A stretch of 33,354 bases of DNA from Corallococcus exercitus (GTDB lineage: Bacteria; Myxococcota; Myxococcia; Myxococcales; Myxococcaceae), in contig NZ_RAVW01000045.1 of the NCBI RefSeq assembly GCF_003611585.1, positions 1 through 33,354 on the forward strand, given 5' to 3'. Position 1 is the stretch's first letter. Every line of letters begins with the position of its first letter. A model generated the notes under the pieces. That model was not told where the DNA came from and did not search any database. It saw only the letters and a list, made by a program, of their open reading frames with translations. Position numbers and translations under genes: made by a program. Below, one piece after another: positions 1 through 7,568 of this stretch.

Positions 1-1
1 C

Positions 2-2032
2 TCCACGGCCCCCACGCCGCCAGCCGCCGCGTCCACCTCCGCGTCAGCGCCGGCCGCCCCCGTGACGAAGGAGTCACTGGCCGCGCTCAAGCAGGAGCTG
101 GTGAAGCAGCACGGCGAGGCGCAAGCCGCGCGCATCGAGCGCGGCGTGGATCAGGTAGCCGCGCTGTGGCGGCCGGAGGACGGGGACCTGGCGGCCTTCG
201 CGCGCGAGCAGTTCCTGCCCACGGGCCCCCAGCTGGACGCGACGTTCACGCGCTTCGAAGGGCTGTTCGAACAGTTCGATGGCCACATGAACGAGCTGGG
301 GCGGGAGCTCCAGTGGTTTACCGACCTGGACCTGGGGCCGCTGTTGCCGGTGGAGCCGCTGCTCGCGGCGTATGACCCGTCCTCCAACGTCACGTCGGAC
401 CTGTTCCAGGCGAAGCCGGGCTTCGTCGTGCTGCTCAACTTCCCGCTCACCACGCTGGCCGAGCGCGTGAAGGAGGGCCCGTCCTGGACGCGGCGGCAGT
501 GGGCGGAGGCGAAGCTGGCGTCGCGCTTCAACCGGCGCGTGCCCGCGGCGGTGGAGCAGAAGGTGTCGCAGGCCATCGCGGACGCGAACCTCTACATCGC
601 CGAGTACAACGTCTGGATGCACCACCTGGTGGACGCGAAGGGCCAGCGCCTGTTCCCCCAGGGCCTGCGGCTCATCAGCCACTGGAACCTGCGCGACGAA
701 TTGAAGGCGGACTACACGGACCCGAAGGGCCTGGCGAAGCAGCGGATGATCGTCCAGGTGATGGAGCGCATCGTCACGCAGACCATCCCCGCCGCCGTCA
801 TCGACAACCCGCGCGTGGACTGGGACCCCTTCACCAACAAGGTCACGGCGGCCCCGCCGGAGACGGTGGAGGCGAACGCGCCGCAGCGGGCCGCGAAGGC
901 GGACCCCGCGCCGGAGCCGGACACCCGCTATGCGCGGCTGCTGGCCACGTTCCAGGCGTCGCGCAAGGTGGATCCGTACTCGCCCGTGGCGCCCACGCGC
1001 ATCGCGCGCGCCTTCGAGCTGGATCGCGGCCTGCCGGAGGAGCGCGTGCGCGCGCTGCTCACGCAGCTCCTGGAGTCGCCGCTGGTGCCGCGCGTGGCGA
1101 AGCTGATCCAGACCCGCCTGGGCCGCCCGCTGGAGCCGCAGGACCTCTGGTATCCCGGCTTCCGTCCGGGCTCGAAGGTGCCGGAGGCACAGCTGGACGC
1201 GATGACGCGCCAGCGCTACCCCACGGCGGACGCCTTCGCGCGCGACATCCCGCGCATCCTCCAGGGGTTGGGCTTCACGCGGGAGAAGGCGGACGTGCTC
1301 GCGTCGTACATCCGCGTGGATGCGTCACGCGGCGCGGGCCATGCGCAGCAGGCGCTGCGCCGGGGCGACTTCCCCCGCCTGCGCACGCGCGTGGAGAAGG
1401 GGGGCATGGACTACAAGGGCTACAACATCGCGGTGCACGAACTGGGGCACAACGTGGAGCAGGTCTTCAGCCTGTACCAGGTGGACCACACGCTCCTGTC
1501 CGGCGTCCCCAACAACGCCTTCACGGAGGCCCTGGCCTTCGTCTTCCAGGCGCGCGACCTGGAACTCTTGGGCCTGGGCAAGCCGGACGCGGCCAGCGAG
1601 CGAGAGCGCGTGCTCAACGACTTCTGGCAGGCGTGGGAGATCGCCGGCGTGGCGCTGGTGGACATGGCCACGTGGCACTGGATGTACGAACACCCGGACG
1701 CCACGCCCGCCCAGCTGCGCGACGCGGTGGCCAGCCTGTCGCGCGACGTGTGGAACCGCTACTACGCGCCGGTGCTGGGGCGGAAGGACAGCCCCGTGCT
1801 GGGCATCTACAGCCACATGATCAGCTACCCGCTGTACCTGCCGGACTACCCGCTGGGGCACCTCATCGCCTTCCAGATTGAAGAGCACCTGAAGCAGCAC
1901 GGCCCGCTGGGCGCGGAGTTCGAGCGCATGGCCACCTTCGGCTCCGTCACCCCGGACGAATGGATGCGCCACGCCACCGGCGCTCCCGTCAGCGCGGAGG
2001 CTTTGTTGCGGGCCACCGAAGCGGCGCTGTGA
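2..2032 (+). CDS. Zinc metallopeptidase-like protein, 5' end outside window
   Basis: The frame is open to the left edge, so the gene is 5'-partial. The first 20 codons encode an Ala/Pro/Ser/Thr-rich stretch, typical of the linker that follows a lipoprotein or secretion signal in myxobacteria; that signal would lie upstream. A GTG at 62 could serve as a start but has no clear Shine-Dalgarno. Counting from that GTG, HELGH at residues 459-463 followed by Glu489 (in FTEALAF) forms a gluzincin-type zinc site (HExxH plus a downstream Glu). The rest is helical and charged, with no obvious membrane segment. I cannot name the family closely; M3-like or another gluzincin is the best guess. The intact motif suggests an active peptidase, probably in the envelope. 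The next gene begins 41 nt downstream and may be cotranscribed. Confidence 0.75.
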   Translation, partial: STAPTPPAAASTSASAPAAPVTKESLAALKQELVKQHGEAQAARIERGVDQVAALWRPEDGDLAAFAREQFLPTGPQLDATFTRFEGLFEQFDGHMNELGRELQWFTDLDLGPLLPVEPLLAAYDPSSNVTSDLFQAKPGFVVLLNFPLTTLAERVKEGPSWTRRQWAEAKLASRFNRRVPAAVEQKVSQAIADANLYIAEYNVWMHHLVDAKGQRLFPQGLRLISHWNLRDELKADYTDPKGLAKQRMIVQVMERIVTQTIPAAVIDNPRVDWDPFTNKVTAAPPETVEANAPQRAAKADPAPEPDTRYARLLATFQASRKVDPYSPVAPTRIARAFELDRGLPEERVRALLTQLLESPLVPRVAKLIQTRLGRPLEPQDLWYPGFRPGSKVPEAQLDAMTRQRYPTADAFARDIPRILQGLGFTREKADVLASYIRVDASRGAGHAQQALRRGDFPRLRTRVEKGGMDYKGYNIAVHELGHNVEQVFSLYQVDHTLLSGVPNNAFTEALAFVFQARDLELLGLGKPDAASERERVLNDFWQAWEIAGVALVDMATWHWMYEHPDATPAQLRDAVASLSRDVWNRYYAPVLGRKDSPVLGIYSHMISYPLYLPDYPLGHLIAFQIEEHLKQHGPLGAEFERMATFGSVTPDEWMRHATGAPVSAEALLRATEAAL

Positions 2033-2073
2033 TATCCGGCCATTCCCCATTTCGCTTATCTGGAGGATTGACC

Positions 2074-2724
2074 GTGAATTTCATCTCTCGTGCGCTGGTG
2101 CTGGGCTCCCTGTCGACGGTGGTGGGCTGTGCATCGATGAAGGGCGGCACGAAGCCCCCGGAGACGACGGAGCAACCGCCTCCGGCCGCGTCGCTGGTGG
2201 ACAACTGCGACGACACGCAGAAGGGCATCTCCAAGGAGGCGGACGCGATGGCCGCCCCCTACGGGATTGATCAGCACATCGAGAAGAACTTCCCGGACCG
2301 CAAGGTGTCGTGGCTGATGACGGACAGCGCGTACCAGAAGTTCGTGGTGCAGACGGGCGCGAAGAACTTCGGCCGCTGCAACGACGTGGCCTGCTACCTG
2401 TTCGCGGCGCCGTCCGCGGCCATCCATGGCGCGGTGGAGAAGGCGAAGACGGCGGACGGCAAGCACGACCCCGCGGTGCTGGGCCAGGCGCTGGGCCTGC
2501 CGGCGAAGAACTTCGAGGGCCCGCTGCGGATGATGACGCTGGACCTGGCGGCGCAGAAGGTCTGCACGCGCCTGCCGGTGGAGGCGGATCCCGGCGTGTG
2601 GAAGTGCACCACGCCGGAGGACACGGACTGCTTCAAGTTCGGTGGCTACACGTCCGGCGGCGCGCCGGAGGTGATGGTCATCAACGCGCCGGTGACGGAC
2701 ACGCAGGTGGCGGAGATCCCGTGA
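2074..2724 (+). CDS. Hypothetical lipoprotein
   Basis: 216 aa. I chose the GTG at 2074 because TGGAGGA (2061-2067) sits just upstream and the product then begins with a short lipoprotein signal ending in VVGC, with lipidated Cys19. A longer in-frame extension to 1960 would overlap the upstream gene and hide the signal. After the signal comes a Pro/Thr linker, then a soluble domain with several Cys residues (NC in DNCDDT, RCNDVACY, KVCTRL, WKCTT, TDCFKF) that could form disulfides in the periplasm. I recognise no family. Its stop overlaps the start of the next small ORF (GTGA), so the two are likely translationally coupled. Confidence 0.8.
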   Translation: MNFISRALVLGSLSTVVGCASMKGGTKPPETTEQPPPAASLVDNCDDTQKGISKEADAMAAPYGIDQHIEKNFPDRKVSWLMTDSAYQKFVVQTGAKNFGRCNDVACYLFAAPSAAIHGAVEKAKTADGKHDPAVLGQALGLPAKNFEGPLRMMTLDLAAQKVCTRLPVEADPGVWKCTTPEDTDCFKFGGYTSGGAPEVMVINAPVTDTQVAEIP

Positions 2725-2966
2725 GCGACGAGGAGGTGCTCCTCCAGAGTCCGCTCCTGTACCGCGTGCTGCGCGGGAAGGACGGGGCGCTGTCCATCGA
2801 GGTCGTGGTGGGCGGCATCGTCCAGTTCGAGGTGCGCGTGCGCCTGAACGCGGAGGAGACGGAGTCCTTCCAGCGGGAGGGGCGCGCCTTCTCGGACCGG
2901 ATGGCCCAGGCCATCATGGCCAACCCGCCCTTTGGCGGCCGGTCCGTGAAGTCTTCGGGACCGTGA
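2721..2966 (+). CDS. Small hypothetical protein coupled to the upstream lipoprotein
   Basis: 81 aa. It starts at a GTG that overlaps the stop of the preceding lipoprotein gene by four bases (GTGA), the classical arrangement for translational coupling. There is no signal peptide or membrane helix. The middle contains alternating hydrophobic residues (ALSIEVVVGGIVQFEVRVRL) that suggest a beta-hairpin or small beta-sheet, followed by an acidic-basic helix. No family recognised. A strong hairpin follows 15 nt after the stop, so this looks like the last gene of its operon. Confidence 0.65.
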   Translation: MSDEEVLLQSPLLYRVLRGKDGALSIEVVVGGIVQFEVRVRLNAEETESFQREGRAFSDRMAQAIMANPPFGGRSVKSSGP

Positions 2967-2981
2967 CGCCTTGCCTTCAAA

Positions 2982-3006
2982 GGGGGCCCGTCGCATGCGG
3001 GCCCCC
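2982..3006. terminator. Bidirectional hairpin between convergent genes
   Basis: Perfect 9-bp GC-only stem (GGGGGCCCG / CGGGCCCCC) with a 7-nt loop, placed between the stop of the small ORF ending at 2966 and the stop of the convergent FKBP gene at 3018. No T-tract follows on either strand. It is probably a shared terminator or an mRNA 3'-end stabiliser. Confidence 0.7.
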
Positions 3007-3017
3007 GGTGAGGCGGA

Positions 3018-3761
3018 CTACGGCGTGGCGGCGGTGTTGCCGGGGATGTCCACCAGCTCCACGTCGAAGGTGAGCACGGCGTTGGGCGGGATGCGCGAGC
3101 CCGGGGGCGGGCGCTCTCCGTAGGCGGTGCTCCCGGGGCAGGTGAGCTTCGCCTTGCCGCCGACCTTCATCTTCTGCACGCCCTGGGTCCAGCAGGGGAT
3201 GACGCCGTTGAGCGGGAACTCCACCGCGAGGCCGCGCTTGTAGGAGCTGTCGAACTCCGTGCCGTCCACCAGCGTGCCCTGGTAGTGCACCTTCACGGTG
3301 TCGATGGCGCGGGGCGACTTGCCGGTGCCGGCCTTGAGCTCCCGGTAGATGACGCCGGAGGGCAGCCGCGTGGCGCCGGGCTCCTTGGAGGCGCGGTCCA
3401 GCGTGGCGATGTTGACCTGCGACTGCCGCGCCTTGGCGAGCGCCTGGATCTTCGGGGTGAACTCCTTCGCATCCACGGCGGGCGCGGTGCCGCTGAGCGA
3501 ATCCTGGAGGCCGCGCTGGAGCACCTGCACCTCCTCCGGGGTGAGCGCGAGCGCCGTCACGCTCTGGCCCAGCGAGATGCCGAGCGCATAGATCGTCTTC
3601 TGCTCATCCGTCTTGAGCTCCAGGGGCGCCTGGGCAGGGGCGGCCTTCGCGGCGGCCTCCGGCGCGGCGGCCGGCTTGGAGGTCTTCGTCGGGGCCTGGG
3701 CCAGGGCGAGGCCCGGAGCACCGAGCATCAGGACCAGGGCCGCCTTCCACTGCATACGCAT
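3018..3761 (-). CDS. Secreted FKBP-type peptidyl-prolyl cis-trans isomerase
   Basis: 247 aa from the ATG at 3761. An in-frame GTG at 3776 would add five residues, but AGGCGGA lies just ahead of the ATG and supports the shorter start. Residues 1 to about 22 form a signal peptide ending ALA-QA. An Ala/Pro/Lys-rich linker follows, then a helical FKBP_N-type dimerisation region (about 45-120; note YALGISLGQSV) and a C-terminal FKBP domain (about 125-240) with the landmarks VKVHYQGTLVDGTEFDSS, GVIPCWTQGVQKMKVGGKAKLTCP, AYGERPP and FDVELVDI. The layout matches Mip/FkpA periplasmic foldases, which catalyse Xaa-Pro isomerisation and act as chaperones. It is divergent from the nitrilase-like lipoprotein gene across a 42-nt gap. 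Confidence 0.93.
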   Translation of the reverse strand: MRMQWKAALVLMLGAPGLALAQAPTKTSKPAAAPEAAAKAAPAQAPLELKTDEQKTIYALGISLGQSVTALALTPEEVQVLQRGLQDSLSGTAPAVDAKEFTPKIQALAKARQSQVNIATLDRASKEPGATRLPSGVIYRELKAGTGKSPRAIDTVKVHYQGTLVDGTEFDSSYKRGLAVEFPLNGVIPCWTQGVQKMKVGGKAKLTCPGSTAYGERPPPGSRIPPNAVLTFDVELVDIPGNTAATP

Positions 3762-3788
3762 GCTTCCGCCTTTCACGAGAATGGGGGG

Positions 3789-3796
3789 ACTATAGG
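3789..3796. promoter_or_regulatory. Overlapping back-to-back -10 elements, divergent genes
   Basis: The 42-nt gap between the FKBP gene (-) and the lipoprotein gene (+) contains ACTATAGG. On the minus strand it reads TATAGT (5 of 6 to the sigma-70 -10), and on the plus strand TATAGG (4 of 6). I see no convincing -35 on either side. The plus-strand -10 lies only 7 nt before the ATG at 3804, which lacks a Shine-Dalgarno, so a near-leaderless transcript is possible. This is inference from position only. Confidence 0.35.
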
Positions 3797-3803
3797 GCCG
3801 CTC

Positions 3804-6263
3804 ATGCGCTGCCGGTCATCCTTCGCGTTCGCGGTGCTGCTGGGAACCCTCGCCACCCTGGCCTGTGGAGGGCCGACCGTGCCAGAGGACGACACGGTGT
3901 GTGGCCTGTCCTTCACGGACACGGGCACCGTGCGCGTGTTCGTGGTGGGGCATGCCTTCACGCTGGATGACGCGGCCTCGCTGGAGCACTTCGACGCGTC
4001 CTTCCGCGAGGACATGGTGCGCATCGCGCCGTGCCTGTCCCAGACGCGGCCCAACCTGCTGCTGTTCCCGGAGGACGCGGGGCTCATCGCCTGGTTCACG
4101 GGCCGCCGCGCGATGCTGGCGCGCGGGGCGGGCGACACGGAGCTGGCGTTCAACGCGATGTACTCGGGGTGGTTCCGCGCGGCGGACGAATACCGGCGGC
4201 GCTTCCCGGGCATCTCCGCGGCCCGGTCGCTGACGCTCGCGTTGGGGGACCCGGCGTGGCGGGCCATGGAGCACACGTTCGGCGGCATCGCGAAGCGCTA
4301 CGGCGTGTGGGTGATGACGTCCGCGAACGTGCCGTACGTGGAGGCGCGCCGCGACTCGGACGCGGTGAGCCTGTTCCGTGACGTGGACGCGCAAGGGGAT
4401 GAGCCCGCGTACGTGGCCACCGGGCCGGAGTGCTTCAACGCGGCGCTGCTGTACGCGCCGGACGGGACGCTCGCGGGCCGGAGCGACAAGGTCTACCTCA
4501 CGGAGACGGAGGAGGAGGACCTGGACCTGAGCCCCGCGTCGCTGGAGCGGCTGGGGGCGTTCGCGTTGCCGTTCGGGAAGGTGGGCGCGGCCATCTCGCG
4601 CGATGCGTTCTATGCGCCCTTCATGCAGCGGCTGGAGGACGTGGGCACGGAGCTGGTGACGCAGCCGGAGGCGTGGAGTGGCTGGACCGTCGCGGACGCG
4701 CAGGGCGGCTGGTTGCCGGACACCATCCTGTCGTCGGGGTGGAGCCACACGCAGAAGTACCGCGGCTTCCGGTACAGCGCGGCGCCGATGCTGAGCGGCA
4801 ACCTCTTCGACCTCGTGTTCGACGGACAGGTCTGGGTGACGCGCAAGAGCACGCCGGAGCAGCCGCCGCGCGCCTTCGTGGGAAGCCGACCGCTGACGGG
4901 CTGGGTGGACGTGGGGCCGTGGACGTTCGCGGATCCGGTGGAGGTGGATGCATCGCTGTCCCTGGAGGCACGGCAGGCGCGGCTGCGTGAAGCGGGCGAG
5001 GCGCTGGCTCCAGGTTCCGGGGACAAGCGGGAAGGGAAGTACGCGCGAAGCCTCATCGCGGCGGACCTGTCGCTCGCGGGCGATGGGCCCGGGCCGAAGG
5101 TGGCGGTGACGCCCACGGGTGAAGGGCTGCCATCGCGGGAGGTGGCCCCCGTGGACGTGGGGGCGCAGACGAATCCCGAGGGCGCATACGACGCGGCGGG
5201 GCGGCTCCACGTGGTCTTCAGCGATACACGAGAGGGAAGTGCCCAGGTGTACGTCGCGACCAGTGACGACGATGGCCGCACGTTCACGCCCGCGCATCCA
5301 GTGTCACCGGGCCCGGGCAGGCAGCTGCGTCCGGCGATCGCCGCCGGGCCCGCGGGCAGCGTGGTCGTCGCGTGGCAGGAGGCGCGTGAAGGGGAGAAGG
5401 AAGTGCTGTGGACGGCGGCCTCCTTGGATGGTGGCGTGAGCTTCAGCACGGCCACGCGGGTGGAGGTGACGAACTCCTCGCAGTGGGAAGCGGCGCTCGC
5501 GTGGCAGCCAGGGACGACGCGCGTGGCGCTGGCCTGGACGGACTTCCGTGAAGGGCTCGCGCCCAAGGTCCGCCTGTCGCGTTCGGAGGACGGTGGCCTC
5601 ACGTGGGCCGCGTCGATGCGCGTGGATCCGGGCAACAGCGTGACCGACCAGCACGAAGGCTCGCAGCTTCAACCCACGTTGACGTGGACCGCTGAAGGCT
5701 GGGCGGTGGCGTGGATCGACTACCGCGAACGGGACTGGGAGATATACGCGGCCGTATCGGCAGGGGAGGGGTTCACGGCCGCCCGACAGGTGTCGCCTCC
5801 CTCCGAGGCGGAGACACTGGCGAGCGATCCCCGCCTCACTTCAGCGCCAGATGGAAGCGCGGTGCTCGTCTGGGACGACCTGCGCGAACGGCGCGGGCAT
5901 CACGATGTGCGCGGTGCGCGGCGGGTGCAGGGAGGCTGGGAGTCACTGCCCCTCGTGGCTGGAGGCGCGGACACCGGCGCCTTCCTCAGCCGCTTCCGTC
6001 CCTCCGCTGCCTGGATTCACGATGAATGGCGCGTCGTGTTCCAGGACCTGTCCCCGGGAAAGAGCGGGCTCGGCGCCGCGCGCATGTCGCCGGTCTCCAG
6101 CACGGCGCTCGTCGATGCCGCGCGACTTGATGACACGGGCGCATCCCCCAACCAGCTCACGAGGCCCCGCGTGGTGGCGCGTCCGGATGGCAGCGCGGGT
6201 GTGGTGCTCTTCGAGGACGACCGGGAAGGCTTCAGCCGGGTGCGCGTGACAGAGCCGCTGTGA
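3804..6263 (+). CDS. Lipoprotein: nitrilase-fold domain fused to Asp-box (BNR) repeats
   Basis: 819 aa. The ATG at 3804 starts a lipoprotein signal (LATLAC, lipidated Cys21). Residues about 40-380 resemble the carbon-nitrogen hydrolase (nitrilase) superfamily: VFVVGHAF near the start, LLLFPED with Glu90 where the catalytic Glu is expected, APDGTLAGRSDKVYLTE with Lys229 at the catalytic Lys position, and VGAAISRDAFYAPFMQ where the nucleophilic Cys is normally found. Here that position is Ser265. Residues about 440-819 form a beta-propeller-like part with Asp-box motifs (SDDDGRTF, SLDGGVSF, SEDGGLTW) and repeated WxDxR units, as in sialidase-like proteins. The protein is probably surface- or periplasm-anchored. 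The missing Cys suggests a non-hydrolytic or altered-nucleophile domain, or my alignment may be off. Apolipoprotein N-acyltransferase uses the same fold, but there are no membrane helices here. Confidence 0.82.
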   Translation: MRCRSSFAFAVLLGTLATLACGGPTVPEDDTVCGLSFTDTGTVRVFVVGHAFTLDDAASLEHFDASFREDMVRIAPCLSQTRPNLLLFPEDAGLIAWFTGRRAMLARGAGDTELAFNAMYSGWFRAADEYRRRFPGISAARSLTLALGDPAWRAMEHTFGGIAKRYGVWVMTSANVPYVEARRDSDAVSLFRDVDAQGDEPAYVATGPECFNAALLYAPDGTLAGRSDKVYLTETEEEDLDLSPASLERLGAFALPFGKVGAAISRDAFYAPFMQRLEDVGTELVTQPEAWSGWTVADAQGGWLPDTILSSGWSHTQKYRGFRYSAAPMLSGNLFDLVFDGQVWVTRKSTPEQPPRAFVGSRPLTGWVDVGPWTFADPVEVDASLSLEARQARLREAGEALAPGSGDKREGKYARSLIAADLSLAGDGPGPKVAVTPTGEGLPSREVAPVDVGAQTNPEGAYDAAGRLHVVFSDTREGSAQVYVATSDDDGRTFTPAHPVSPGPGRQLRPAIAAGPAGSVVVAWQEAREGEKEVLWTAASLDGGVSFSTATRVEVTNSSQWEAALAWQPGTTRVALAWTDFREGLAPKVRLSRSEDGGLTWAASMRVDPGNSVTDQHEGSQLQPTLTWTAEGWAVAWIDYRERDWEIYAAVSAGEGFTAARQVSPPSEAETLASDPRLTSAPDGSAVLVWDDLRERRGHHDVRGARRVQGGWESLPLVAGGADTGAFLSRFRPSAAWIHDEWRVVFQDLSPGKSGLGAARMSPVSSTALVDAARLDDTGASPNQLTRPRVVARPDGSAGVVLFEDDREGFSRVRVTEPL

Positions 6264-6272
6264 TGCACGCCC

Positions 6273-6911
6273 TCACGGACCTCCGAAGCGATAGCTGCCC
6301 CCCAGCACCAGGCCCAACGCCCCGCGGCCTCCCGGCGTGAGCCACTCCGCGCCAGCGACCGACGCGTCGTAGCCAGGCCAGTACCAGCCCAGCTCGACCT
6401 GGAGCGCGAAGCGCCCGAAGGGCACCCGCGTTCCGGCGGCCAGGGACCACAGCACGTCAGACTCCACCACGTCGAACAGCGCGGATCCGGAGACGTACGT
6501 GAGGAAGCGCTCGCGCAAGAGCCAGCTCGCCGCGGCCGTCGCCTCGCCATGGAAGAGCGCGCCCGTGTCCAGGTCGCTGAACACGTAGCCACGGCCCGTG
6601 AGCGCCACCGCGGGCCGCGCGCCGTCCTGCCCCAGCGCGAGCCACGTCGTCCCCACATCCATCCCCGCGACACCCAGCAACAGCGGCGTGAGGTGCGCAT
6701 GGGCGCTCACGTCCCACCGGTCGTTCAACCCGTAGCTCGCGCCCAATGTGGACAGGGGCAGGGGAACGGGCGTGCCCTCCAGCCGGACCGCTGGTCCCCC
6801 CACGCCTGCCTCCAGCGCGAGCGTGCCCGCGGGCACCGGCCGCACGTGCGCTGGCAGTCCGCAGGCACAGGCCAACGCGAAGAATCCAGCGAGCGGAAAA
6901 ACGCGGCGCAT
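6273..6911 (-). CDS. Putative outer membrane beta-barrel protein
   Basis: 212 aa from the ATG at 6911. The N-terminus is a signal peptide (RRVFPLAGFFALACACG) that could be cleaved by signal peptidase I or, less certainly, lipidated at Cys15 or Cys17. The remainder has alternating hydrophobic/aromatic strands with Gly- and Asn-rich turns (LGASYGLNDRWDVSAHAHL, ALTGRGYVFSDL, ALQVELGWYWPGYD) and ends GLVLGGSYRFGGP, consistent with an 8- to 10-strand barrel with a C-terminal beta-signal-like aromatic. No enzyme motif is seen. Its stop is 9 nt from the convergent stop of the nitrilase-like gene. No clear Shine-Dalgarno precedes the ATG. The family is not identified. Confidence 0.72.
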   Translation of the reverse strand: MRRVFPLAGFFALACACGLPAHVRPVPAGTLALEAGVGGPAVRLEGTPVPLPLSTLGASYGLNDRWDVSAHAHLTPLLLGVAGMDVGTTWLALGQDGARPAVALTGRGYVFSDLDTGALFHGEATAAASWLLRERFLTYVSGSALFDVVESDVLWSLAAGTRVPFGRFALQVELGWYWPGYDASVAGAEWLTPGGRGALGLVLGGSYRFGGP

Positions 6912-7035
6912 GGTGGCCAGCCTAGCGCGCTTGAAGGGCGCCGTTTTCTTGCGCGCATGACGTCTGAACGTACTGTGCCTTCAGGTCGCTGCACCCCCGC
7001 AGCAGCCTGTTGCACCAGCCGGAGGTCGTGAGCCA

Positions 7036-7368
7036 ATGAGCGAGAAGCGGAAGGCCAATCGGGCGCCCCTGGACATCTACCTCAACAAGTACATGGGCGG
7101 CGTGCCGTACATGACCCGCGCCGCGGACATCAGCCAGGAAGGCGTCAGCCTCTCGCGTCTCATCGAGCCCCAGCACGACGCGCGCCGCGTGGGCCTCCAG
7201 TTCCAGCTCCCCGGCTCCGAGGAGATCATCTACGCCGAGGGTGAAGTCGTACGCGAGTGGAAGGAACTGGGCCGCAAGGAGCAGTCCGGCGTGCGCTTCA
7301 CGCTGCTCACCGAGCGGCACCGCAAGATGATCGACGCCTACGTCGACCGTCACACCAACGGCAACTGA
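7036..7368 (+). CDS. PilZ domain protein, putative c-di-GMP receptor
   Basis: 110 aa, essentially one PilZ domain. The two c-di-GMP-binding signatures are present: R5-K-A-N-R9 (RxxxR) at the N-terminus and D31-I-S33-Q-E-G36 (D/NxSxxG) after the first strand. A beta-barrel pattern follows (RRVGLQFQLPG, IIYAEGEVVREW, SGVRFTLL). GGAGG about 11 nt upstream supports the ATG at 7036. There is no output domain or membrane segment, so it probably works by partner binding; PilZ proteins in myxobacteria affect motility and development. It appears monocistronic: divergent from the barrel gene on the left and followed by a hairpin-containing gap on the right. Confidence 0.92.
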   Translation: MSEKRKANRAPLDIYLNKYMGGVPYMTRAADISQEGVSLSRLIEPQHDARRVGLQFQLPGSEEIIYAEGEVVREWKELGRKEQSGVRFTLLTERHRKMIDAYVDRHTNGN

Positions 7369-7394
7369 CGCAAAGCATTACCCTCCGCGTGTGC

Positions 7395-7412
7395 CACCGC
7401 GATTGCGCGGTG
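7395..7412. terminator. Hairpin after the PilZ gene
   Basis: A perfect 7-bp stem (CACCGCG / CGCGGTG) with a 4-nt loop ATTG lies 26 nt after the PilZ stop. There is no T-tract, so it is only a candidate terminator or 3'-end structure. It sits in the 200-nt gap before the LPP20-like gene. Confidence 0.45.
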
Positions 7413-7477
7413 CCACCGGCGGTTCGCGGTACGAGCGCAGAGGTCGTCTGGCGGATCCGACCGTCCCCCGGGTCGCC

Positions 7478-7507
7478 TTGACTTCGCGCGAAGTGACCCC
7501 CTTGAAT
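7478..7507 (+). promoter_or_regulatory. Candidate sigma-70 promoter with a 14-bp palindrome on its -35
   Basis: TTGACT (7478-7483), 18-nt spacer, TTGAAT (7502-7507). The perfect 14-bp palindrome ACTTCGCGCGAAGT (7481-7494) overlaps the last three bases of the -35 and runs into the spacer, where a repressor could block polymerase. It would drive the exported LPP20-like gene starting at 7569. The -10 matches only 4 of 6, so the promoter call is tentative; the palindrome is directly visible. Confidence 0.42.
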
Positions 7508-7568
7508 GACCGGAGAGGTTCCCTGTGCGCTCGCCGACCTTTCGCGGCGACAACGGGAGGAGTGCTCC

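Noticed and set aside
3285-3803. N-terminal extension of the nitrilase-like gene back to 3285
   Set aside because: It would run antisense through the FKBP gene. The true start at 3804 gives a clean lipoprotein signal.
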